This document shows, piece after piece, positions 52,325-60,695 of a DNA stretch of 64,000 bases. The position numbers were made by a program, and so were the translations under genes. Source of the DNA: G963674685 sp963674685 (GTDB lineage Bacteria; Lernaellota; Lernaellaia; JACKCT01); NCBI GenBank assembly GCA_963674685.2, contig CAXXWT010000003.1, positions 186,001 through 250,000 of the forward strand, read 5' to 3'. A model generated the notes under the pieces. The model was not told the DNA's origin. It was given only the letters and a program-made list of their open reading frames with translations, and did not search any database. Position 1 is the stretch's first letter. Every line of letters begins with the position of its first letter.

Positions 52325-53674
52325 TCATGACCCGCATCCGGCGCTATCGCTGTCTTCATTGTCCGCTTCATAATCATCCGGTAATTCGCCGAGGTCATAT
52401 TCATCGTCATCATCGAGATCGACGCCTTCGGGAAGCGCGGCCAGATCATCCCATGTGAGAACCGCCGGCTGGACTTCCGTGGAGTACGCATCGGCCGTGG
52501 AATAGGAAACACCCATTTCGCGTTTTGCGGGAATGAAGTACATGGTCTGCACGGTGGTGGAAAGAAAATAATCCTGCACGACCATCCCTTCCAGTTCCCA
52601 CATGTAGTCGAGGGACATGGGACCTTCGTGGGCGATGAGTTCCTCGCTCAGGATGTCGTAGCGATAGCATCCTTTGCTTGGTCGTAATTTCCTAAGCTCG
52701 TTTGTGGAAATCAGAACGTTTGACGGCAAATCCGGCTCATCCGCGGGGATCCTTACGGCTTCGCCCTGGTTGTCGACTTCCAGAATGACCGGGGCGTCGC
52801 CCGCGCCTGATTCGTAAGGCATGGCGATATTCACTACGATGGCGCCGCTTCGCCGGGCGCTGCCGACGAAGTCGATGATGTCGTCCAGATTCTCGACGCC
52901 GTCGCCGTTGGCGTCTATTTCGTGGAGCGCCTGCCGGATGCTGAGGCCGATGGGCGTGTATCCGTGCGCGAAATCGTTTTCCCATAACGGAATGCCGTTG
53001 TGCCCGATGTTGACGGCGACGCTGGCGCCCTGGTCATTCATGCATGACAGGCATCCGAAGTACCCGGGAAACGTCACCATGGCGACGCTGTGCTCGCTTG
53101 ATTCGGCGGGCGTGTAGACAATGACGACTGTGCCCTTAGGTAAAAGAAAAGGATCCGGTCCCGCCGTCGTCCAGTCCAGATCCCGGACAAGCGCCGCTTC
53201 TCCGGCGAGCATGGGATCGTTCATCGTCGCGTCGCCCCAGGCCAATTGCGTGCTGCATCCCATGGCCCCGATGTCCGCCACCGCGTTGCATAAAAGCAGA
53301 TCATTCACGTCGATTTCGCGACCCAGCGGCGTGATGAATGTCTGAGCATTGCCCGCATATATCCCGTCGATGATTCCTTGCGCCTCGTCGAGGTATTCGT
53401 CCGGCATGCTGAATAAAAGCGGTACGACGACGTGCAGGGCCTCATAAAGCACGGGAGGAAGAAGCTCTAATATGTAGCCGTGCATCATGTCGATAATCTC
53501 GCCGCCGAGGACCGCTCCTTGCGCGTAGCCCATTTCATAGTGCGTTCCCCACACATGCAAAACGCGCTGCCCGTCGACCTCGTGCAGGTAACCGTTGTAA
53601 TGATCTTCGGTTGCGGCATAGGCATTTGATGAAATAACAATCAGAAAAAAAACCAGCAGGAAATTGCGTGTCAT
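52325..53674 (-). CDS. Secreted C45-type Ntn-hydrolase (acyltransferase/amidase-like) with Cys-terminated acidic tail
   Basis: This 449-residue exported protein has a plain signal peptide (NFLLVFFLIVISSNAYA). The text HVWGTHYEMGYAQGAVLGGEI then MGCSTQLAWGDAT and ALVRDLDW matches family C45 (penicillin acyltransferase-like, AAT). Cys140 is the expected nucleophile after self-cleavage. Related enzymes cut or transfer amide-linked acyl chains. The C-terminal 35 residues are acidic (DDDDEYDLGELPDD) and end SAGCGS, like two other non-lipoproteins here. The catalytic assignment is by family, and self-processing is an inference. Confidence 0.78.
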   Translation of the reverse strand: MTRNFLLVFFLIVISSNAYAATEDHYNGYLHEVDGQRVLHVWGTHYEMGYAQGAVLGGEIIDMMHGYILELLPPVLYEALHVVVPLLFSMPDEYLDEAQGIIDGIYAGNAQTFITPLGREIDVNDLLLCNAVADIGAMGCSTQLAWGDATMNDPMLAGEAALVRDLDWTTAGPDPFLLPKGTVVIVYTPAESSEHSVAMVTFPGYFGCLSCMNDQGASVAVNIGHNGIPLWENDFAHGYTPIGLSIRQALHEIDANGDGVENLDDIIDFVGSARRSGAIVVNIAMPYESGAGDAPVILEVDNQGEAVRIPADEPDLPSNVLISTNELRKLRPSKGCYRYDILSEELIAHEGPMSLDYMWELEGMVVQDYFLSTTVQTMYFIPAKREMGVSYSTADAYSTEVQPAVLTWDDLAALPEGVDLDDDDEYDLGELPDDYEADNEDSDSAGCGS

Positions 53675-53761
53675 ATATTTGAGTCTCCACCGTATTAAAA
53701 TGTGCGCTTACGACAGACCAGCATATAATATAATCAATGAGGGCATGGACGGCAATTGATT

Positions 53762-53834
53762 TAGGAGCGGATTCCATCCGCGACAACTGTCCGGGGAATA
53801 TCATCACGCAAATCGCGGATGGAATCCGCTCCTA
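53762..53834. repeat. 73-bp element with perfect 22-bp inverted repeats
   Basis: The left arm (53762-53783, beginning TAGGAGCGGATTCC) and right arm (53813-53834, ending GGAATCCGCTCCTA) are perfect inverted copies of 22 bp separated by 29 bp. It lies between the divergent-end region of the C45 gene (start at 53674) and the 3' end of the HdrD-like gene (53865). No open frame is inside. The form resembles a REP doublet or a very small MITE. Confidence 0.85.
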
Positions 53835-53864
53835 CACCTTCCTTCTTCAAATTTCCTCCTTATC

Positions 53865-55037
53865 TCAAGAAAGTCCCAGGCGGGCTTTCACCAGCGCTTC
53901 CACGGCGGATTTCGCCAGCCGCCCGGCGCTTTTGTGAGACAGGTGCGCCGGTTTATGCCCCATGGCCATGTCCAGCAATTCCATGATGTGATACAGCGCA
54001 ACGCGCCTGGTGTTGTATCGGTTGAGGACGGAAAACAGCACGCCGCATCCGTTGCAATATACGGCCATGGCGTCGGCTTTCGAGCGCTGCGCTTCCGCCA
54101 GGCGCCCGCGACCCTGCGCCACCAGGTCCGCCGGATTGAAGCGCGCAGCGACGGACGCGAAACCGCAGCACAGGGAATCGGTTTTGGATTTCTCCATCTC
54201 CACGACTTCGATTCCGGCCCACGCGAAAATGCGACGAGTTTTATTGTAAAAAGATTCGCCGAGCATTTTCGCGTGGCATGAATCGTGAAGAATTACGGAA
54301 AGCCCCAGCGGCTTTGGTTGATCCATGTCACGCAGTCGATCGTCGAGCCAGTCGACGAGAGTCGTGGTCGGAAAGTCGATCTTCAGTCCGAGCCGTTTTG
54401 TGTACAGATTGGTGATCATATTGTGCCCGGCGGGGCAGATGAAAACCATCTTCGCCGGGGATTTTTTGCGCCAGTGATCGGCCCACTTGCGTGCGGCTTT
54501 TTCAAACTGGTCCAGCAGTCCCAGGCGGTACAACGGCTCCCCGCAGCATATTCCCGGGGACGCAACCGCTTTCAAATCCTTCAGCAAAGGGCTGTCGGCG
54601 ACCAGGGGATCGAAAAGCTGATTGCAGCCGAGAAAAAGAACGTCCCGGCCTTCGGCGTCTTCCGTCAACGTGTCGTAAAACTCCCTTTCTTCTGGCGAAT
54701 AGTATTTCGCGACCTGGGACCAGGGATTCGGCCCGTCGAAGCCGGGAAGAACGGGTTTGAGATAAAAGGGCGCGCCCTTGCGGCGTTTTTCGTGCCACCG
54801 GTAAAGAATCAATCCGTGCGGGTCCGCGTCGTTGGGGCAATAGGTCTGGCAGGCGAAGCAGGATGTGCATTCGCTTAACACGCGGCTGGGGCGGCCTTCC
54901 AGCAAATTCAGCTTTTCCCGTTTCGCCTCGTCGAGCGTGAATTCCATTTGCGGACACCGCGTGAGGCATTCACCGCATAGTGTGCAACGCCCGACGCTTT
55001 CTTTCAGAATGTTTTCGAAACGATCGTTCATGGGCAT
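53865..55037 (-). CDS. HdrD/GlpC-type iron-sulfur oxidoreductase subunit
   Basis: This 390-residue cytoplasmic or membrane-associated protein has two [4Fe-4S] motifs at the N-terminus (CTLCGECLTRCP and CTSCFACQTYCP). Two CCG domains follow (LGCNQLFDP with GICCGEPLYRLG, and HDSCHAKMLGESFYNKTRRI with SLCCGFASVAARFNP). It matches heterodisulfide reductase D or GlpC-like subunits that pass electrons between quinones, disulfides and flavoproteins. It starts at one of two close ATGs (55037 or 55031). It is 39 nt after the VKOR-DsbA gene, so it may supply or remove electrons for that thiol pathway. Confidence 0.85.
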   Translation of the reverse strand: MPMNDRFENILKESVGRCTLCGECLTRCPQMEFTLDEAKREKLNLLEGRPSRVLSECTSCFACQTYCPNDADPHGLILYRWHEKRRKGAPFYLKPVLPGFDGPNPWSQVAKYYSPEEREFYDTLTEDAEGRDVLFLGCNQLFDPLVADSPLLKDLKAVASPGICCGEPLYRLGLLDQFEKAARKWADHWRKKSPAKMVFICPAGHNMITNLYTKRLGLKIDFPTTTLVDWLDDRLRDMDQPKPLGLSVILHDSCHAKMLGESFYNKTRRIFAWAGIEVVEMEKSKTDSLCCGFASVAARFNPADLVAQGRGRLAEAQRSKADAMAVYCNGCGVLFSVLNRYNTRRVALYHIMELLDMAMGHKPAHLSHKSAGRLAKSAVEALVKARLGLS

Positions 55038-55076
55038 AGAATACTCGGATGAATTAAGACGCGAAAGACTTTGGAA

Positions 55077-56276
55077 TTAATTTTCCGGCCGGCCGAGAAT
55101 TTCTGCCAGGATCTCATCCCAGCGTTCCGGCGGCTGAAGGCCCACAACCGGGGTGCCGTTGACGTAGAAAGTCGGCGTTCCATCCAAACCGCGCCGCTTG
55201 GCTTCGTGGATGTCCTCCTGGATCGCGCGCATCGTATCGGGAGCTTCAAGGCACTGGTTGAGTTTGTCCATGTCGCAACCGATCTGCTCGGCGTATTTTT
55301 TCAGATCGGACTTCTGGAGATTGAATCGGTTCTCGAAAAGAAGATGCTCCATGGGCCTGAAAAGATTTTGCTTCGCGGCGCAGCGTCCATACATGGCCGC
55401 ATCGCAGGCGTTGGGGTGAAAGGGCTTTTTCAGGTAGGGATTGCACTTTTCATCGAGAGGATAATCGCGGTGCGTGAGATAAATTTTCCCCGGATATTTG
55501 TTGAGAATATCCATGATAATTCGATGAGCTCTGCCGCAAAACGGGCACTGGAAATCCGTGAATTCCTCGATTTTCACCGGGGCGTCTTCCGCCCCGATGG
55601 AAAAGCCGGAAACGGGCATGCCCTGCCACTGCATGTCTTTGGGAGATCCGGAATATAACGCGTAGGGCATCCAGATGATTTGCGATGCGCCGAAAACGGC
55701 AAAAGCGGCAAGGGTATATCGAATGACGGGCAGGGCCGTGATGAACTGCGCGAGTTCAAGGGGACCTTCAAGAAGCAAAGCTTTAAAGCGTTTGCGATGG
55801 GCGACGGCGAGAAAAATCGTCGCGATGAGATTGACCGAGTGAACCGTTACGCAAAGGACGCATATGGATTTGATGAACGCGACGCACACGTATTCCAGAA
55901 AAATACAGAAAGGGATCGAAAGGCCGTTGACCCAAAAGAGGATCGATTGCCATTTGCGGAAGGGCCACAGGGAAAAAAACGACAAAGAGGCGAACACTAT
56001 CAGGGCGATGTAATACTCCACGCCCCAAAAAGCCGTCGGCACCCTCATGATGACCGCCCACTTGCTGTTGGCCACGGTCACGCAGTTGAAGCTTTCATTG
56101 ACCACGCAGAAGCTGTCGACGTCTTTGCCGCCTTCTACGTGCACCTTTATGAAAAGCTCTGAAAGGTAGATGCTGCAAACCAGACCGGTCAGCATCAAAG
56201 CGAGAATGAAGGTAAACTGGAGGCTTTTCTTTTCCGGATTCATGGGCGACGCAGGTTTGAAATCCTGTTCTTGCAT
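55077..56276 (-). CDS. VKOR-DsbA fusion (vitamin K epoxide reductase family plus thioredoxin-like domain)
   Basis: This 399-residue membrane protein couples disulfide formation to quinone reduction. The N-terminal VKOR part has several transmembrane helices, a loop cysteine pair (SFCVVNESFNCVTV) and the active CVLC in KSICVLCVTVHSVNL. The C-terminal periplasmic domain is DsbA-like with CPFC in FTDFQCPFCGRAHRIIMDI and a cis-Pro region DGTPTFYVNGTPVVG. Having both on one chain gives a complete oxidative folding enzyme. It fits the many Cys-bearing exported proteins nearby. Confidence 0.9.
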   Translation of the reverse strand: MQEQDFKPASPMNPEKKSLQFTFILALMLTGLVCSIYLSELFIKVHVEGGKDVDSFCVVNESFNCVTVANSKWAVIMRVPTAFWGVEYYIALIVFASLSFFSLWPFRKWQSILFWVNGLSIPFCIFLEYVCVAFIKSICVLCVTVHSVNLIATIFLAVAHRKRFKALLLEGPLELAQFITALPVIRYTLAAFAVFGASQIIWMPYALYSGSPKDMQWQGMPVSGFSIGAEDAPVKIEEFTDFQCPFCGRAHRIIMDILNKYPGKIYLTHRDYPLDEKCNPYLKKPFHPNACDAAMYGRCAAKQNLFRPMEHLLFENRFNLQKSDLKKYAEQIGCDMDKLNQCLEAPDTMRAIQEDIHEAKRRGLDGTPTFYVNGTPVVGLQPPERWDEILAEILGRPEN

Positions 56277-56360
56277 AGTATTTTAGTTTTTTCGGCCGTA
56301 GCTTTTGCTACAGCGCGGCGCAAAGTATAGCGACTTAAGGCAATGTTGCCAATCGGACTG

Positions 56361-57221
56361 TCAGCGCTCCATAATCAATCCCATTTTCCGCTCGTATTCC
56401 TCTTCCAGCACATCCTTGACCGTATCGATGTCCATCGGCGCCAGATATCGCCGGCCGTTTAAAAATAGCGTGGGCGTGGCCTTGACCTTGTTTTTGAGGC
56501 CTTCCTTTTTGCTGTCGACGAGAGCTTTTCGCGTCGCCGGGTCATTATAAAGGTTGTTGTATGTTTCCATATTCATGCCCACGGCGGCCGCCCACGCCGA
56601 GAGCTTGTCGACTCCGAATTCATCGAAATGCTCGTATGCATGAAGCAGAAACGGAAATCCTTTGCTCTGTTTGACGGCCGCCATGGCGGCTATTCCCGAT
56701 TCGGTGGACCCTTCGTGACCTTTGATGGGAAAAAGCTTCACCGAAAGGCGGACTTTCCCTTTCAGGGAACCTTCCGTGATTTCCTTATATAGATTCGGAG
56801 TGAGTTTGGCGCAATACGGACACCGGACGCACAGATACGCCGTGAGGAAAACGGGCGCGTCGGCCTCGCCGACAACCATCGCGGTGGAATCATCGACGTC
56901 GATCTTTTCAAAAGACGGCGTCATGGTCATGGCGCGTTTTTCCAGCGCGCTGACAATCGCCTGCTTGTCTTTTCCCTTGTCGACCATGGCGCAGACCATA
57001 TTGGTCAGGCGAACAGCCAGGCGGCAGCGGTTATCTGCGCCCATGCACTCGGCCAAGGTCATATCGCAGCAATCATAGGGATGCCTGCTTTTCAGAATTT
57101 CAGCGGCGATTTTCTTGTCGACGTCGCTTAATTTCTTACATGCGCATGCGCCGTTGAAATCCGAAGCATACGCCGAAAGAGAAAACGTGATCAGGATAAG
57201 CGCGGCCAGCAGGTGCTTCAT
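56361..57221 (-). CDS. Exported DsbA/DsbC-like thiol oxidoreductase with extra Cys-rich N-terminal domain
   Basis: This 286-residue protein has a signal peptide (LLAALILITFSLSAYA). A Cys-rich segment follows (CACKKL, YDCCDMTLAECMGADNRC, MVCAMVD), and then a thioredoxin-like domain with CPYC in AYLCVRCPYCAKLTPNLY and cis-Pro in KATPTLFLNGRRYLAP. The second half is DsbA-like. The N-terminal domain with about seven cysteines is not recognised and may be a redox relay or metal site. It lies 6 nt after the MauE-like gene in an apparent operon. Confidence 0.82.
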   Translation of the reverse strand: MKHLLAALILITFSLSAYASDFNGACACKKLSDVDKKIAAEILKSRHPYDCCDMTLAECMGADNRCRLAVRLTNMVCAMVDKGKDKQAIVSALEKRAMTMTPSFEKIDVDDSTAMVVGEADAPVFLTAYLCVRCPYCAKLTPNLYKEITEGSLKGKVRLSVKLFPIKGHEGSTESGIAAMAAVKQSKGFPFLLHAYEHFDEFGVDKLSAWAAAVGMNMETYNNLYNDPATRKALVDSKKEGLKNKVKATPTLFLNGRRYLAPMDIDTVKDVLEEEYERKMGLIMER

Positions 57222-57227
57222 CGTAAG

Positions 57228-57728
57228 CTATCCGTCCGTTTTTGCGCGGCGCAGGCTGCAAACGCCGATCGGGTGAGTGTCGAAAACAAGAACGTACAAA
57301 GCGGGGAGCAGGAAAAACACGTCCCTGAACATCGTCATGACGCTGATCTGATCGCCCGCCTCCTGAGAAGCGAAACAGCCGCATGACATGTCGATTCCCC
57401 GCGTCAGGGCGACGGCCAGCGCGATCATGAACATGATCATCATGCCGCTTATCAGAAGCGCCGAGGCCCTGACTTTGATCCCGATGATTATCAGAAGCCC
57501 CGAGCTTAATTCAAGCCATGGAAGAATAACGGCCGTAAGATTGATCAGGGATGTCGGGAGAATGTCGTACGTGGCGATGGCCAGGGCGAAGGCTTCCGGA
57601 TCCTTGATCTTAAAAAGGCAGGCGCCTACGAAAACTCCGCCGATAAAAAGGCGGCACGCCAGGCCGATGTAGCGATGCCCCCGCCAGGACGCCGAATTTC
57701 CCATATTGATGGTTTCAGTCATTTCCAT
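57228..57728 (-). CDS. MauE/DoxX-family membrane protein with SCGC motif
   Basis: This 166-residue protein has four transmembrane helices (IGLACRLFIGGVFVGACLF, LTAVILPWLELSSGLLIIIG, ALLISGMMIMFMIALAVAL, FFLLPALYVLVF). It carries the MauE-type signature SCGCF between helices 3 and 4. In methylamine utilisation, MauE works with MauD (thioredoxin-like) in disulfide chemistry of exported proteins. Its placement between a DsbA-like and a rhodanese-like gene supports a role in periplasmic thiol exchange. It starts 2 nt after the rhodanese stop. Confidence 0.82.
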   Translation of the reverse strand: MEMTETINMGNSASWRGHRYIGLACRLFIGGVFVGACLFKIKDPEAFALAIATYDILPTSLINLTAVILPWLELSSGLLIIIGIKVRASALLISGMMIMFMIALAVALTRGIDMSCGCFASQEAGDQISVMTMFRDVFFLLPALYVLVFDTHPIGVCSLRRAKTDG

Positions 57729-57730
57729 GG

Positions 57731-58234
57731 TTATTGCCCGGAATTTTTCAGCGCCGCCATTCCGCCGACGATAAAATATACGTTTTTGATTCCCTTGCCG
57801 GCTATTTCGCGAGCCAGTTGCTCGCCGGAATCCGGGTCGCCGCCGTCGCCGGCAACGATGATCCGCTGCGCCTTCGTCAAGGCGATTCTGCCGACGGCCT
57901 CGTCGGAAAGCGGTTCAAGATAGTCGAACGCGATGTGGATTGAATCCGGTCTGTGCCAGTTGTCGTAATCCGCCCGGCCGCGCGCATCGATCAGCAGATC
58001 CCTGATTCCGATTCCGTCGAAGTCGCCGATATCGACGGCGGTGGCTTCTCCCATGGGTTCGGGGCAGGGCACCAGCACTTCGTAATCCCGCGCGGCGATC
58101 CAGGGCAGGGAATCGGACCGAAAAAAATTGACAACGCAAGCCGCGGCGGCGCTGACGGCAATGATGATAAAGGCGTCGCGCAAAATCAAAATGACGGCAT
58201 GCTTATGCCCTTGTTTTTTCGTCAATCCACGCAT
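57731..58234 (-). CDS. Membrane-anchored rhodanese-like protein lacking the active-site Cys
   Basis: This 167-residue protein has an N-terminal transmembrane helix (AFIIIAVSAAAACVVNFF) and a rhodanese fold (DLLIDARGRADYDNWHRPDS, VYFIVGGMAALKNSG). At the active-site loop, where a catalytic Cys is expected, the sequence reads IIVAGDGGDPDSGEQLA, with no Cys. It is therefore probably not a sulfurtransferase, but a binding or regulatory domain. Its start overlaps the end of the beta-barrel gene by 13 bp. Confidence 0.78.
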   Translation of the reverse strand: MRGLTKKQGHKHAVILILRDAFIIIAVSAAAACVVNFFRSDSLPWIAARDYEVLVPCPEPMGEATAVDIGDFDGIGIRDLLIDARGRADYDNWHRPDSIHIAFDYLEPLSDEAVGRIALTKAQRIIVAGDGGDPDSGEQLAREIAGKGIKNVYFIVGGMAALKNSGQ

Positions 58235-59823
58235 GATGAGCTTCTTTGCGCGGCGTCTTCCTGCCTCAGCAGGTCTTTCATGCGCTCTTCGTCGTGCGCC
58301 GCGCGGGTAAGACCGTAGTCTAAATTCACGTGATTATGCACATTCGCTTTTGCGGGCGTCCACGGATTGTCATTCCAGTTAAAGACGACCTTGAATAAAA
58401 ACTCATGGACGTCGTAGTTGTAAGCTTCGATCGTCGAACCGCGGTCCGTGTACTGATACGTAATCCCGGCGCGGAAAAAATAATATGAAGGACTCCACGC
58501 GGACGGGAAGTATCTCAACATTTCATCGCTGCGCTTTTCGCCGATTTCAAAGTAATCTTCCGAATCCGGATACTCGTCAAAGGACCAGCTTGCTCCGAGG
58601 CGCAGATAACCGTCCCGATAGTAGGGGACGTGCAGCGAACCGAGAACGGTTCCGCCGTATTCGTTGTATGCGTCGATTTGCGCGTCGTATGTACGGCCGG
58701 AGCCGATGGCGGAAAAGGAAGAATGCCCTCTAGGGAATCGGAAATGAAGGGCGGCGCCTGCGTCATATTCGTCCCGGCTCCTGGCGCGCTCCCGAAAAGT
58801 CCTGCGGCCGGCGCCGCCGAATACGTAAAGCCAGCGGAGAATATCGATATCCATTTCTCCGCGATGAGCTTCGTAAAACCATCGGGGGCCGTCGTCGTAC
58901 TGATCCGGGCCATTGTAGAGCAGGTTTTGTCCCGCGTAGTACAAACCGACTCTGGGCAGATAATACCCTAACAGGATTCCGGCGCGGTAATTCATGTCGT
59001 AGAGGCTGAAATCCTTGGCGTCTTCCTCAAAATACTCCTTCCAGCGCCCTCTGTATTCAAGATCGGGACGTATTAAGGCGGATAGCGGCATTACAAAACG
59101 CAGTTCATGACGATTGCTGACAAGCCAGGAATCGATCTCCTGATCCGTTTCCTTCGCCTCGCTGACCGAGGCCAAAAGGGCGTTGGAATCCCAGCCGACG
59201 GCCTGTTCCACGCGCAAATGAACAGGCTGAATCCAGCCGGGATCCGACAGGTTTTCCATATAACGCAAAAGCTCGCTGTCTTCAGGAAACATTTTTCTAT
59301 TTTTTCTGGCCGTTTGAACGAGTTTTGCCGCAGCCTTGGGGTTGCTTTGGAAATCAGACAACATGGCTTGCAAAAGGTTCCATCGGACGGCGACAGGAGT
59401 GCCGGTTGCGCACTTTTGGGCGCTTCCCGAATTCAAAACGGCCTCGGCGAGTTCCACGCGAACGGTTTTGAGGTGCTGCCAGGCGATCCACGTCAGTGTT
59501 TCGCAGTCGCCGCTTTTCGCCGCGTGCTCGTTTAGGACTTTCAACGCCCAGAATTCGTTGCCGTCGTCAAAGTAGGCCCGGGCCAGAAGTCTGGCCAACT
59601 CGCCGGAGTCGGGATATCGCCTGATTCCTTCCTTGAGCAACGTGATCGCTTCACGCGGTTTATTGTCGTTTAGATATAGGCGAGCCTGCGTGAAGTATTG
59701 ATCGACTGAATCGGGAGTCGAGTCCTGAGCGAAAGAAGGCCGCGTGTGAAGCGCCATGAAAGCCGACAGGATGAAAATGGCAAGCAGGGCGCGGGCGGCG
59801 CAATAAGAAGTATATCTTTTCAT
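58222..59823 (-). CDS. TPR protein with predicted outer-membrane beta-barrel
   Basis: This protein of about 533 residues starts at the ATG at 59823, which overlaps the upstream lipoprotein stop in ATGA. A signal peptide (ALLAIFILSAFMALHTRPSFA) is followed by TPR helices (EAITLLKEGIRRYPDSGELARLLARAYFD-type text, about 35-200). About 320 residues then have alternating aromatic strands (LRFVMPLSALIRPDLEYRGRW, YFFRAGITYQYTDRG), typical of a surface beta-barrel. It ends SSSCVD. TPR-barrel proteins often act in exopolysaccharide or protein export. The exact role is unknown. Confidence 0.78.
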   Translation of the reverse strand: MKRYTSYCAARALLAIFILSAFMALHTRPSFAQDSTPDSVDQYFTQARLYLNDNKPREAITLLKEGIRRYPDSGELARLLARAYFDDGNEFWALKVLNEHAAKSGDCETLTWIAWQHLKTVRVELAEAVLNSGSAQKCATGTPVAVRWNLLQAMLSDFQSNPKAAAKLVQTARKNRKMFPEDSELLRYMENLSDPGWIQPVHLRVEQAVGWDSNALLASVSEAKETDQEIDSWLVSNRHELRFVMPLSALIRPDLEYRGRWKEYFEEDAKDFSLYDMNYRAGILLGYYLPRVGLYYAGQNLLYNGPDQYDDGPRWFYEAHRGEMDIDILRWLYVFGGAGRRTFRERARSRDEYDAGAALHFRFPRGHSSFSAIGSGRTYDAQIDAYNEYGGTVLGSLHVPYYRDGYLRLGASWSFDEYPDSEDYFEIGEKRSDEMLRYFPSAWSPSYYFFRAGITYQYTDRGSTIEAYNYDVHEFLFKVVFNWNDNPWTPAKANVHNHVNLDYGLTRAAHDEERMKDLLRQEDAAQRSSSCVD

Positions 59824-60629
59824 GGCGCATCGCCCGTTTCTTCCGTGGATGCATCGGGAATCAGGCAGCAACGAAAACCCAGCGCGGAAGGGGTCCAGGT
59901 TTGCGGGATATAGTCGCAGCGATGAAAGGTTCTCGAATCGCTGCAATTATAAGCCCCGCCGCGCACTTTTGTGTCGTCGCCGCCTTTTGTGTGTTCCCAT
60001 AAATTGCCGTTGAGATCATAGACGCCCCACGCATTGACGCACTCGGAAAATGAACCCGTCGGCAAAAGATGTTGACTGCCGAGGCCGAAAGTGTCCAGGC
60101 CGTTGCAGATGTCGGGATCGTAGGAATTGCCGTAGGCGTAATTCAAATCATTTGAACCGCGGCAGGCGAAGCGCCATTGATCGCTCGTGCAAAGCGATTT
60201 TCCGGCGGCCTCGCAGGCCGCCCGCCCTTCGTCGTTATCCGTCACGCGCCAGGGCAGAACGCCTTCCATGGAGTTTGCCGACGAACCGTCTTCGCCGGGA
60301 TTATTCGCCGTGGCGTCCGGGCGGGAGGCTTCGTAGACGTCCATGCAATACGCATCGGCGATGGAGGCCATTCCTTCCGGGCAATCCAAAGGCTCTTCGC
60401 TGGAGGCTCCGGGGACGCATTCGTGATTTTCGCAGGTGAATCCTTCGCTACAGTCGCCGGAGTTATCACACTCGTAAACGCACTCGCCGTCGGCGTCGCA
60501 AATTTTCGGGGAATCGCAGTCAGCGTTTTGGAAGCACTTTTCCTCGACCAGGCAGCCGTGCGTCCAAAGTGCGAACAAAATGACGAATCCGCACAAGGAC
60601 ATGGAAAGAATTGATCGGCGGAAGATCAT
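59820..60629 (-). CDS. Cys-rich lipoprotein with formylglycine-generating-enzyme-like domain
   Basis: This 269-residue lipoprotein starts at the ATG at 60629. Its lipobox is WTHGC, followed by LVEEKCFQNADC-type Cys repeats (CDSPKICDADGECVYECDN). The C-terminal 190 residues are FGE/SUMF1-like, with GMASIADAYCMDVYEASRP, GRAACEAAGKSLCTSDQW, AWGVYDLNGNLWEHT and VRGGAYNCSDSRTFHRCDY. Whether it is a catalyst or only a binding fold is open: the copper/thiol cysteines of true FGE were not confirmed. About 16 cysteines in an exported protein explain the thiol-oxidising enzymes downstream. Confidence 0.8.
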   Translation of the reverse strand: MIFRRSILSMSLCGFVILFALWTHGCLVEEKCFQNADCDSPKICDADGECVYECDNSGDCSEGFTCENHECVPGASSEEPLDCPEGMASIADAYCMDVYEASRPDATANNPGEDGSSANSMEGVLPWRVTDNDEGRAACEAAGKSLCTSDQWRFACRGSNDLNYAYGNSYDPDICNGLDTFGLGSQHLLPTGSFSECVNAWGVYDLNGNLWEHTKGGDDTKVRGGAYNCSDSRTFHRCDYIPQTWTPSALGFRCCLIPDASTEETGDAP

Positions 60630-60695
60630 GGGAATCTTTTCCCTTGTCAAAAATACAGGCATTTTCAAAAGTGAAAACAATCGCGCTAAGTTTAT

